From Puccinia triticina (lineage: Eukaryota > Basidiomycota > Pucciniomycetes > Pucciniales > Pucciniaceae): DNA of 64,000 nt. Under the pieces are notes generated by a model, which was given only the letters and a program-made list of their open reading frames with translations, ran no database searches and had not been told where the DNA came from. The stretch covers positions 3,339,501 to 3,403,500 of the forward strand of contig NC_070560.1 of assembly GCF_026914185.1 (NCBI RefSeq), in the 5' to 3' direction. Shown piece after piece: positions 10,770 through 21,271 of this stretch; positions within the stretch are counted from its first letter, which is position 1; each line of letters begins with the position of its first letter. Position numbers and translations under genes: made by a program.

Positions 10770-10985
10770 GACACGGGACAGGACAGGTGACAGGAACAGG
10801 GGACAGGGGACAGGAACAGGGAACAGGACAGATGGACCGCTTGGTCAAACAGGACAGGACAGGATTTGACCACTTGGTCAGACAGGACAGGAAAATAGCC
10901 ACATGGCCAGAAAGGACAGGAAGATAAAAGACCACTTGGTCAAACAGGAGAGAAAAAGACCACATGGCCAGACATGAAAGGAAAA
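10770..10985. repeat. Tandem GGACAGG and GACCACTTGGTC repeats
   Basis: The left half is a run of ACAGGGGACAGGA words. The right half has five copies, starting at 10835, 10868, 10897, 10930 and 10958, of a 28-33 bp unit. Each begins with a 12-bp palindrome of the form GNCCNCWTGGNC followed by AAACAGGACAGGA. It is a degenerate minisatellite. Confidence 0.6.
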
Positions 10986-11467
10986 AGAAAGTGAGCGGAC
11001 AGGCTCTTATTCTGACAAGTATTCCACCATTTTTTCCTACTCCAAAAATTACTCCAAGTTGGCTGTCAGTTGGAATCAAGCACTTTTTCCTTGGACAGCT
11101 TCTGGGGACATCAGCTAAGTTGGGGGAGGACCAGCATCAGAACAGAAACATTTCAAACATCAGCAAAACCTCTGGAAGCAGCAACCTGGAATTTCAAAAT
11201 TTTCACAACTCAGCCTCTGCTTCTCTGTTTCATGGAAATTTGCAACTAAACAGCTTCACTTTTCATCAGAAAGCCATTCAAACCTTTTCAAACCAGATCT
11301 CCATCCTTAAATCACCCCATCCAGCTTCAAACCACAGGAAAATATCAGAAATCTACAGATTAGGATCTAAAATTTGGTGGTCAGTGGTTGAGAAAAAGAC
11401 ATCTAATCAGTGTTTTCTAGCATCCAGGATTCCTGCAAAGGTCTCTGGAGGCGCCAAAACAATTGAA

Positions 11468-12130
11468 TTGTTGGTCACGGAGATTTAAGTGACATGAGTC
11501 ACTTGTCCGATGTCTTTTGGTAACTAGGAGATCCTCCCCAAAGAGGATCATCCCAATACTGACTGCCCCATCCAAGCTTGCTAGTAATATACAATTGATG
11601 ACATCAACAGCCCCATTGATACTAACTAGAGATAAGAAGACTGATGTGGGATTTGTTACCAGGAAGGAGAAATAATATTTAAAGAGGTTGGTTTGTCCTC
11701 TATTCTTGCTCTCCTCAGCTAAGAAACAACTTGCGATATCCTGACAACTTTTTGACTCAAAATTCTTCCAAATCAGATCAATTCAGTTGTTAGCTATCCT
11801 TTTTTTCAGCCGTTGTCCTTTCATCAGAGATCAAGGCAATATCTATATCAAGGCTATTCAAAGTGAGTACAATAAACTTTCTCTATCTTTGCCTTGAATC
11901 TTCTATTTTTATCTACTTGGAACCAAAACACACCTGCTTAGCAGGTCCCAGCCATCTTCAGAGGGATCAAACAACCCCTGCTACGTCAGGCCCCTCTTTT
12001 ATATATATTTTTTCTTTATTATTTGTTATTCTATTGAATAACTCCAACCACAATTTACTCCCTCACTTGGTGTAGCTAGAAGAATTATTGTTCTTGGCAT
12101 CACCAAGCCTGACACTGCCCCCGCCCCAAG
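11468..12130 (+). repeat. LTR-like region, boundaries uncertain
   Basis: The region starts near TGTTGGTCACGG. It contains a TATA-like element (ATATTTAAAGAGG, about 11675), then a CT-rich stretch and an AATAAA signal (about 11870), which is the order of U3, R and U5 in a fungal LTR. No matching partner, primer-binding site or target duplication was identified. The preceding open frame (10964-11488) has no recognisable domain. Confidence 0.25.
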
Positions 12131-13060
12131 TTGGAACACTGCTGGCTTGGACCATTTCCAATAGCTAGCAGAATTTCAAACTCCACTTACAAACTGACCC
12201 TTCTGCTCTGCATGCAGGGAGTCCACCCAGTTTTCCACGTGTCAGTACTCTGCAAACACAAGCCCACCAACAGCAGCGGACCCCGGAACCGGTAACATTC
12301 AATGGCGGAGATGAGTGGGAGTTCAACGGCAGAGAGGGCAGACAACTCAATACCTTGCCAGCTGGCGCGGATTTGGACCGGCAGAGAATTTGTGGGAACC
12401 GGAAACAAACCTGAAGAACAGCGGAGTTGAACTCAAAATTTCCGGGGCGGCCAGGCATTGGAGGACGCGCAGAAGAAAGTGAGAGGGCAAGCTTTTTCCC
12501 ACTGGGTTTTTCAATGCTGCCCAGGGACAGAATGCAGAGCCAACAGAGGAGGAATTTTTTTATTTTTTATTTCTCATTGATCAACCAGAAAAGGGGGCTG
12601 CTTGGGCATTAATGGGGGCATAATGTTATGAGCCGTAGCGCAGACTTGCATGGACATAGACCACACATACATGTCACAGACCATACTCAAGGTTTGAGAG
12701 GCTAGAGATCCAAGCCTCTTCCTCATCCTGCAATCTACCATCTTGGATCCAGAACCCCCAGACTCCATCTTCCTCTCCCCAGAACAGACCATAACACATG
12801 TCAACTGGCAGCAGTTTCATGAGTTTTTTTCAGTGATAAGCTAGATTTCCATGCCAAATCCTAGACTTCTGGGTCTAGATTGACATCCACAAGGTTCCCA
12901 GATTTGACTGGATGTGGAGGACTTCCCATTAGCTCTGTAGGGGGCTACAGAGCCAGGTCTGCAGTCCATAATGCAGATTTTTGTATTAAAAAAAGGCAAA
13001 ACAAAACAACTGCTGTTTTTTTTCTTCTTTTGTTATTAAAAAAGGGAAAGACAAAGACAT
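12130..13060. other. Spacer with a lone MITE-family-1 end
   Basis: No gene was recognised. Near 12914 there is GGAGGACTTCCCATTAG, like the terminus of MITE family 1, preceded by CTAGATTTCC words typical of its interior. It is probably a truncated copy. Confidence 0.35.
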
Positions 13061-13068
13061 ATAATTAT

Positions 13069-13243
13069 GGTGTTCAAAGTTGGTTTGCATAGTTTTATGC
13101 ATGCATAAATTGTAAAATCATAAAATCTTTTTTGCAGGGGATATAACTGTCTGATTATGTAATACAAAATTCCCTCACCAAAATATTTTTATGATTTTAT
13201 GATTTATGCATGCATAAAATTATGCAAACCAACTTTGAACACC
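13069..13243. mobile_element. MITE family 2, copy 1 (GGTGTTCAAAG termini)
   Basis: A 175-bp element with near-perfect terminal inverted repeats of about 55 bp, beginning GGTGTTCAAAGTTGGTTTGC and containing TTTATGCATGCATAAA. The dinucleotide AT flanks both ends. A copy of identical length is at 32296-32470. The centre reads GCAGGGGATATAACTGTC. It is non-coding and non-autonomous; the parent superfamily is not determined. Confidence 0.8.
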
Positions 13244-13679
13244 ATTAATGTATCAATGTAAGAATGAAGAAAAGGAAAACAAAATACATATGTGTATGTG
13301 CGTGAGGATGGGTGTGTATATACTTAACAGCAGGACGAAGCTGTGCCAATTGATGCACTTGATAAGACCAGTGAGTTCCTACTCCCATACTGTTGCTACT
13401 GCTACTTAGAAAAAGATCAAAGGGAAAAAAATGATTTTGGTGAATGGGAATTCAATCTATGTAAAAAGAAAGAAAAGTAAGATGTTCATATAGGATCTAT
13501 ATAATGTGTTGGGGAAGTCTCACCTCACTTCAGCCACAAAAAAAAGGAAAGTGAAAAGTTGATTCAAGATGAAAGTCTATACCATATATCTACCTGTATG
13601 TATATATATTAAGTGGTTGTTGAACACGACCCAACATCTTTCCGCCCAGACACACGCATCACAAACAACCAAGCAGATT

Positions 13680-13845
13680 AGGAGAAGAAGGGGGAGAGAG
13701 GGAAGAGATGGGAGAGAGGGGAGAGAGATAAGAGACGGAAGAGAGATAAGAGAGGAGAGAGAGATAAGAGAGGAAAGAGAGATAAGAGAGGAAAGAGAGA
13801 TATGAGAGGGAAGAGAGGGAAGAGAGGGAAGAGAGACGAATGAGG
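13680..13845. repeat. Purine-only microsatellite (GAGAGATAA/GAGAGGGAA)
   Basis: About 165 bp composed almost only of A and G with one T per unit. It lies just beyond the 3' end of the elongase gene. The open frame reading RDGREIREEREI repeats is its translation and not a gene. Confidence 0.7.
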
Positions 13846-13858
13846 AGGAGGAATGCTG

Positions 13859-15109
13859 CTATTTCTTCTTGGTAACAGTAGAAGAGTCAGTCTCTGCTTG
13901 GGAGGAAGAGACAGGCGCGCGACCCTTGGCGGATTTCTGCTTGTAAGTCTTGCGGTAAAAGCTGATGAACTTTGAGAGGGACAGGCGAGTCAGCGTTTTA
14001 GTGTCGGGTGTTGAGGGGATGGAAAGGAGGACGTACGAGGAAGAGATAGGAGGTCAAGATGGCGCATCCGAAGAGGGCCGCGCCTTCGGTTCCGGTGCAG
14101 TTACCCATGGTGGGCCAGCCGAGATATTCGGCGGCAAAATACGAGTACGCTAGAGCCATTTAAGCAGAGTCATTACATGCACACACGGGAAAGAGTCAGT
14201 CCATACAGTTGTGAGAAGGAGCTTACAGGCAAAGTAGACAATGAAGAGGTCGATGACAAATTGGCTGATCTGGAGCGTTGTCAAAGCTTTCTTGTACCAA
14301 GGCTTGTATCCTGGGAAGGCCGACGTGGTGAAATAATACTAAAGAGTGTGTGTGTGTGTACGTATGTCAACAAGCTGGCATCTAAAAATAAGAAAGAGGG
14401 GATGCATACGTAGTACATGATGACATGGACGGTCAGGTTGGCGCTGATTGGCACCCAGCTGACCGACGTTCGCCCGCCTAATTGAGTGAAGCACAGTAAG
14501 GCGGTGGCAGTGTGGTGGAAGACGTGCAAGAACTGGAGACTCTTTTTCTTGGCGACCAGGAAGCAGGTGTCGAGCAGTTCCCAATATTTGAAGCTAAAAC
14601 CGAGAGAGAGAGAGAGGGTCAGATGAGGGGACAAGAGGGAGGGGGGGAAGAGGTTTGAGAAGGACTGACTAGTAGTTGATCATGTAGAGGGTGACGAGTT
14701 GCGGGGTCCATGAGTTGACGTGACAGATGGAGTAGAAGACGCCGTGGTTGTAGACGATCGGCGCGACTTGTTCGATCATTAATAGCAAGAGCCATAGCGA
14801 GCCTAGGGAGAGGAGGATGTTGTGGAGCATGAAGAGAGGCTTGAATTCTGTAGTCCGAGGGTGACGAAGTCAGTTTACACGTTTTATAAAGAGAGAGAGA
14901 GAGAGAGAGAGAGAGTACGAACGCATTGGTTTCCGGTCAGCCATCAGACGTTGGCCGCCGAAGATGATAGAGAGATAGGTGACGATGGCCGCAAAGACGC
15001 CCGAGTAGGTTGACAGCGGGCTCTGCGGAGGTTCCCATTGGGTGAAGTGAGAAGGCACAGGAGGCAGTTGGGCGAAGAGTTTCGTGGAGAGCTCCCACAA
15101 GATAGGCAT
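13859..15109 (-). CDS. ELO-family very-long-chain fatty acid elongase
   Basis: ER membrane condensing enzyme joining malonyl-CoA to long acyl-CoA for sphingolipid and membrane lipid synthesis. The minus-strand exons are 15109-14923, 14847-14670, 14593-14410, 14338-14227, 14149-14037 and 13969-13859; they sum to 885 bp (294 aa) with consistent phases. Introns are 67-77 bp. Diagnostic features are the KPLFMLHN segment, YWELLDTCFLV, the catalytic histidine box HVFHH (about 145-149) and GGRTSVSWVPI, then QISQFVID and several membrane helices. The tail is Lys-rich (TVTKKK), resembling ER-retrieval signals. The start was chosen at MPILWELS because upstream in-frame sequence is Ser/Pro low complexity. 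The fourth intron from the 3' end holds a (CT)n run on the coding strand. The sequence fits the fungal ELO2/ELO3 group better than ELO1. Confidence 0.93.
14848..14922 (-). repeat. Intronic (GA)n microsatellite
   Basis: A GAGAGA run (about 14891-14915) sits inside the first intron of the elongase gene, close to the donor site, and reads as CTCTCT in the transcript. Confidence 0.6.
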
Positions 15110-17218
15110 TTTCGGCTGGATTGAGGTGTTTGAGGACTGGCTATCAGAGTCAGGGTCGGAAGAAGCAAAAGCGGGATGTGATGAGTTTGGGGTCGACGGG
15201 GAAGAAGAAGAAGAGAGAAAGGTGTGAGCTTGACTGACTTTTGGCTGTTGTGGTTGCTGGTAGTTTATTATAGGCAGCGAGGAGGAGAGAGGGGCGGAGA
15301 GAGAGGCAGGGCGGGGTTTATGTGAAAAAAATACACACAGGCTTCCTGGCGGCGCCCAAAAAAAAGAGAAAAAAAAGAGAAAAATCAAATCAAATTGGAC
15401 GATACCGCTGGGATAAGTTTATCTTTTTTGAACCCTTTCGCTGGGACTGCCGCTGATTTCTATCGGGACCATCCACGCCCACAGACAGATGCGATCAGAG
15501 ACACTCGGAGGTGATAGCCAGATTCCAACGAATTCTTTTGGGGACGAAAGCATCATCATCAAGAACCAAGGAGCATTCGATCTCAACCAGATCATCCTCA
15601 CCCACCACTCTCACTCAGGAAGGTACATAATCGCCGGAACAAAATAGGCTTATCTCGTCCAGCAGACTTTATATAAAACTGACAGGAGAACACAACAAAA
15701 AGGGATCATCTCAACCCAAAAAAAAAGAGCTAAGTACCCAATAGGAGCAGCCGAAATCATCAAGAAGATGTGGATCTTTGTAGGTAGAGGAAGGAGGAAG
15801 GAGAACCCCAAGCTGAGCCAGACAAAAGGATGGAGATGATGATCCATCCACACACACATACCGGCCACGGTCCGGGCGAGGGGAAGGAGGGGGGAGAGAT
15901 CGGTTGGAGGGATTTGTAGGAGCCCGTCTGACTCTTACTCGGAAAAAAAGGAACGTTTCGAGGTGTGTAGCCCCCGTATCAAGGGCTCTTTCCGGGCCAT
16001 ATTCTTATAAACTCTCCAGATCCGACCTCTAATGCGTGTCCTTTAATCCCACAATCTCATGTCCCTCTGGAAAAGCGTACTCGCACTCTGCACGCTTCGT
16101 TGGGGCTCTTCGCATGTGCCACTATTCTTCACACCGGCCATCATCACCTCCTTTTGAGAAAAAAGGGGAAGAGCAGAGAAGGGTCGGCAAATTTAGTCTA
16201 ACGAGCCCTAGTCTGCAAGGTACCCATCCTTGCCCCCGCTCTTATCCGTTGTCTTCTGTGTCTCTACCCGGATATCTCAACCGCTTGGAGGTATTCTTCC
16301 GCGCTTTCTATCCTGCCGCGTGTCCTGCTTCTGGGAAAGAGCCTCTGAGCAGTGTGCTCACGACTGCCTGCACGCATGTTTCAGGGCCTTAGTATTACAC
16401 TCAAAGAAACAAAAGGTTTCTCGGATATTGAGGAAAGTTAAAAACGGGGCGTTATTTGTGCTTACGTACTAATTGGTAGGTAAGTAGACGGCGAAGATCA
16501 CCACAACGGCAGAAAAAAAAATGTGGCTGTTGATAGAGGAAACTCGGTGTGGGCATTGATAAGGGGGAGAAAGTGGTTGACCGTGCCGCAAGCGGCGTAA
16601 TGTCGCAAGGCCAAGGCCACATGGTCGCCTGCGAGGGAGAGTGGTAGAGCTGATCATTCTTCGCGCGGCTGTTGCTGGTGCTACTATGTTGGTGATGGTG
16701 GTGGTGCCAGGGCCGGTAGGAGGACGCGGAGACCCTTATGTAGCCACGGACGCGGCGAGGCCGCAAGCACTCCCGAATGGGGGAGGACTTGTTGAAGGTT
16801 CCATGGGCCATGCCAATCCTTGCGAGTCGTAACCTTGCTCGTGTTGCCAGGCTCCTCTTCCTTCATCCCCTTCCTCGTCCAGGGGCGTCATGCGAACTCG
16901 GAGCCGATTCTGGCCTTTTAAGGGCCTCTCATCCTCTGCTCTCTCGTTGCTCTTCCCTTCTCTCCTCCTCATCATCCCGAGTTCTGTATAGTTCTGCTCG
17001 CCGTTTTCTGTCCACCCTTGCCATATAGCACTTGTATTATTCTGTTCGACCCTGTTCTTCTATTATTTTGTCGTCATATATCATATTTCTTTAATTGTAC
17101 CTGCTTTCACGTCTCTGGACCAAACTCCTCGGAACGTTCCTCCTTACGACCACTTCGCCAGAATTTTCAACGCGTTTCTCGAGAAACGTTTTTCTTTTCG
17201 CCCAGTTTCATAACCACC
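15110..17218. other. Intergenic, unresolved short coding hints
   Basis: The first 300 bp are probably the elongase promoter and 5' leader (CT-rich on the minus strand). On the minus strand near 16474-16650, protein-like text (GDHVALALRHYAACGTVNHF, or in the next frame SINSHIFFSAVVVIFAVYL) ends at a good splice donor (GTACGTAAG). I could not extend it into a gene model. The plus strand 16990-17218 is the leader of the next gene. Confidence 0.3.
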
Positions 17219-17826
17219 ATGATTTCTCCGATCCAAGCATTAAGCGCCTACATCTACAAGTACTGCGACAAGACGTCGACGCGATACGTGAATGGCCAAG
17301 CGATAACCCATGTTTCCCACAACAGCAAAGTCACTCGAGCATTATTGTCACCCGAGCCGGAGCCGGAAGCCATCACATCAGACTTCTCCGAGCCGCCGCC
17401 CTATGGCGATGTTCTCCCTCCCCCAGCTTATCAGTCCATCGTCGGCCGTCTGTGTCTTATTGACCGATCCGACCAGACCTTCAAAATCTACCAGACTGAT
17501 TTGATGATGCTCAGTCGCGAGTGGAGTCGCCGGGCTGGATTAAAGGGGGACGCACTGGAATCAGTCGGTCACTTTCCTAGCTGGGTCTTGCACTCTTCTT
17601 TTCAACTGACACTCCTTTTTTTTCCCCGGTTATTCAGGTTGTTGGTGGTCCTCAAATGGCCCCGAGAAGAGTCGTGATCATGATCGACCTCTTCATGTCC
17701 ATCGTCCAACACCAACCTTGTCCTCGTCCCAACGGCGCGCCTTCCTGCGAATGCCGGATAAAACGTTGGGCTTGTCTCAAACAAGAATGGATCGAAGTCA
17801 TGTTTCTTCTCGGAAACCAATGCTGA
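17219..17826 (+). CDS. Small protein with PPxY motifs, unknown function
   Basis: Two exons, 17219-17563 and 17638-17826, joined in phase 0 give 177 aa; retaining the 74-bp intron would stop the frame soon after. The start has a strong ACCACCATG context. The sequence shows a Tyr-rich N-terminus, an acidic/Pro stretch, and two PY motifs, PPPY (59-62) and PPAY (68-71), the type bound by WW domains of NEDD4/Rsp5-family ubiquitin ligases. These are followed by a likely folded part (GRLCLIDRSDQTFKIYQ) and a Cys-containing hydrophobic C-terminus (RVVIMIDLFMSIVQ, then SCECRIKRWACLKQEW). No signal peptide. I do not recognise the family; a WW-partner role is only inferred from the motifs. Confidence 0.6.
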
Positions 17827-19926
17827 TCAATCCATTACCCGGCGCCTTTCCATCTGCTTTATCGCCGACTTGTACTTAGATACTGCTTCGGTCACCATTG
17901 GCCCACACATGCTAGCTCGTCTCTCGAGGATTCTCAGAAGGGAGTTTTATCCTCACCCAAACCTAACCAGTTACATCTTCACTACTTTCCTATCAAAAAA
18001 CATTGTACGAATAGAGTTTTTGTTGATATAAAATGCCCTTTGTCCCATATGTATATTGCGTGGCTTACTTTTTTTTTGTTCTACAACACGCGAAGATAAT
18101 TCTGCTGTTCACTTTCATTATTATCCCTGTACTTTTTCTCTCAATTCCTCTGTGTTCATTTTATCCATTTTCTTCTCTTTTTTTTTGTTCTTTTTACAAG
18201 AAGTTTTTTTTATCATTTGCTTCTCGCTCACACGTCACTGGCACCACGTCCATCGCAGCTTTCTACACCCCACCCTTTTTTTTTGTTCATATACATAGCC
18301 CTTTTTGATCATAGGACGTTAAGTTTTCTTTGTTTTCTCTTTGGAACTAGAATTCCATTTTGTTTTGCTTCTTTCAGAAAAAAATGAATTCAACTTGACG
18401 CGGAAGAGGTTGGAAAGATTAAAAGAATGAAATCCAATAAAAAGGAGTTTGCCCATGGTATGAGATGCTGGGGTCGGAATATTGGCGTAGAAGACAATCA
18501 AACGGAATTGATAATGGCTTACTTAGGTCATGTTATATTGTTATCTAGCTATGCATCAAGTTGGATCAGTTGCCAAAAAAGTTCAGAATTATCCATAGTA
18601 GGCTGATTGACTAATGTAAATGGAATTTGGTCAACCTTCAAACAAAGGAGGGTAAATTTTTAGCCCCTTGGTTAATCAGGTGGTGTAAACAAAGCCATTG
18701 AGCACTGGTTGAGAGGGAAATTCCAACAGTTTATTGAAAAAAGCAACACCACTTTTTCTAGCCTTTGATAGGGTTATGATATAGTCATCTGCACTGGATT
18801 CTACAGCCACTGGCCACTGGTTGTAGAATTTTTGCCGTTTCTGGACTCCCAAGATCAAGGATCAGGCTGAACTAACTTGATCATTTCATTTGGTTTGATT
18901 TGGGTGAAAGAAATATGCACAAGATTATGGAAAATCTTCATATCTTTTTCTAGAGGTTTTATCATACAGCCTTTAATTCTTGAATTCCTTCTTTTGTAAC
19001 TCAGATATGTTTCACTTTATCCTATTTCACTAATTTTTGACTGTACAGTATCTTAAATAAGTGATATTACAACTCAAAGTGTAGGTCAAGAGAAGGGGTT
19101 GAGGATGTGAAAAATATGTAGAAGGACAGGGACAGCTTGGGTCAACCCTAAAAAATGGTTCAGACACTCAGTTGTGAGATTGATTTCAAAAAAGTCCCCA
19201 CAAAAAATCTAATTCTCTACTTCTGTTGGTTCAAAATAGCCCGCGATTCCCTCCTTTGGAGTGTCTCTGCAGGACAGATCCCTCCTCCCTCTGATTTGGA
19301 ACTTGGTCAAGTTAGGTCATCCGGAAGGGCCACACAATAAGTGATCACCAGTTTTTTTCTGTCATGCACACTTTAAAGCTTAAAAAGTGCACAATTGGAA
19401 CTTTGAGTTCTTGTTTCACTAGTTTATCTTTCTTCTTTGAAAACAGCGCAGGCATATTATAATTTTATTCAACAGAGAGTCCAATTTTTATCCCCACAAA
19501 TGGCAATGTGTGTTGACAGCAGTGCCTAATCCACCTTTGTTTGGGCCAAGTGATCAAGTCACATCTGTTGTAATCAGATAGCTTATAGAGTCTATACATA
19601 ATTCATCATGACCATCTTTGATGGAAAAACAGTCAAAATTGAAACTTCATCATGGGCTGCAAACCTGTATGCTTACCAAAAACAAGAATTACTGATATGA
19701 TTACAGTAATATCATTTCCAATCCATTATAGCTTGGATATGGACTTAAATTTAATATGGTCCAAATCCTGCCTCTGTGACAGGTAGCAACATAATATGCT
19801 GCTTTCATAGTGCTTGCAGAGATATGTTTTCCCTGCCATCAGTTTGAGTCTCTGGCCAATATAAGAAGAGGCTAGTTTTCTCAGAGGTGGACTATCCTTT
19901 CTCTGTACCACATTGTACCTTCATTC
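17827..19926. other. Intergenic, T-rich then AT-rich, no gene
   Basis: Positions 17827-18320 are the probable 3' region of the preceding gene and a pyrimidine-rich stretch whose open frames are phenylalanine-rich artefacts. Positions 18320-19926 are AT-rich with no protein-like frame or repeat recognised. Confidence 0.4.
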
Positions 19927-19941
19927 AGCTTCCCATTTAAA

Positions 19942-21172
19942 ATGGCAGGCTTTTCCCTAAGACACATATTTTTTCTTGCCTTATTCTACTTACAAACAAC
20001 TTGGATTAATTCCACGGAGCTTTCTGATATTGGATCACCTGCAATCAAAGCACCTGTAATCAAATCATCTGAAATTGAGTCATCTGGAATTGAATTATCT
20101 GGTTTTGGACCCTCTGCAATTGAATTGTTGAGTATGTATTTTCTTAGCATTCCCTTCACTGCAATATACTCCAATTTCTACCCCCAAACCTGATTGCTGG
20201 ATTTCTCTGTACACCTTTCATAAGGCAATTCACCAAGGCAAGATTGTGTTGGAAGCAGTATGTGACCCCTCAGCATTTTCCCAAAACAAATTCATCACCA
20301 TTCCCATCAACCAAATCTCAATTTTGTCTTCTGTAACATGAAATTAAACAGGTCATGGATCATTGCTGGATCACAATTCACAGGGTATTTAGTCTCTTAA
20401 AATTTGATTCACTCTCTGTCTATCATTCATAAAAGTTAAACCCCTAAAATTTAAGTTTTTTGAACCTTCCTAACAATGAATAATTAAAAAATTTGAATAG
20501 AGATGAACAGAGGAATCATTCTCCGCACATTTTCTTGTCCAAAAGATTTTCTGACTGCAATTGCTTTTTATAAAAGTGAATAAATCTCTAGCAAATATCC
20601 AGGACAATGATGTTATTGATGAGAATAAATCAGCTGCCACTGAGGCATACAAATCCAGTATATCAGCAGTACGTCTTGCCCTGGCGAATCATTCAGATTT
20701 CAAAGCAGTAAAGGCTTTGGCAGAAGTATTCCCCAATATGCAATTGGTAAAAAAAAGGAACACAGAATCAGAAATTGAGGGTAAGCTTTAATCATACAAT
20801 CTTGGAAAATGTATTCATGAAACTGAAATTTGATAGAAACACCTATTTTCACTCTACCATTTGTTCTTTCAGTGTCTGAATCAGGGAAACCTGGTACACA
20901 GTTTTTTTTCTCACCTTTCCATCATTAGGCTAATCAAAAATACTTCTATTGCTTCAAATTCTCTGGGATTTGCCATAGGAAAAACAGAGGCTGCAAAGGA
21001 GGAGTTGAAATCTATGAAGAAGAATCTAAACAGGATTTTGAAAATTTCTCAGGAGGAAGAAAATACTGAATGTATCAAGATTGCAGAAGAATTCAAAAAC
21101 ATCCACACTTTGATAAAACACTCAAAGGATACCAAAGCCAACAAAATCAAATTGTTGAGATTGTCAGTATAA
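19942..21172 (+). CDS. Secreted protein with pentapeptide repeats (candidate effector)
   Basis: Proposed exons 19942-20131, 20592-20780, 20873-20893 and 20979-21172 give 197 aa with consistent phases. The N-terminus is a clear signal peptide (FSLRHIFFLALFYLQTTW). It is followed by seven 5-residue units DIGSP-AIKAP-VIKSS and so on (pattern x-I-x-x-S/P), encoded by 15-bp DNA repeats. The rest is Lys/Glu-rich and predicted helical (EAYKSSISAVRLALANHS, then AKEELKSMKKNLNRILKI). Exon 3 is only 21 bp. The frame ends at a TAA directly after a possible donor (GTATAA), so the gene may once have continued into the exons at 21272-22633. The family is not recognised. Secretion and small size suggest a host-interaction protein, but that is inference. 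Confidence 0.55.
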
Positions 21173-21271
21173 TTAGGTCTTTCTTCATTTTTACATCATC
21201 CATTATTTGGTTGAAGATAAATTTGCCAAAAAAGATGTTAAAATGTATCACTCTTTTTATCCATTTTCAGA

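Noticed and set aside
10964..11488. 174-codon ORF
   Set aside because: Begins inside the minisatellite and shows no domain; Ser/Asn-rich text follows base composition.
13569..13850. Arg/Glu-repeat ORF
   Set aside because: Translation of a purine microsatellite.
15650..15868. Very hydrophobic minus-strand ORF near the elongase promoter
   Set aside because: The opposite strand is purine-rich, which yields hydrophobic text by composition alone; no splice or homology support.
18033..18308. Phe-rich 91-codon ORF resembling a membrane protein
   Set aside because: Created by a T-rich stretch; no start context, and hydrophobicity is purely compositional.
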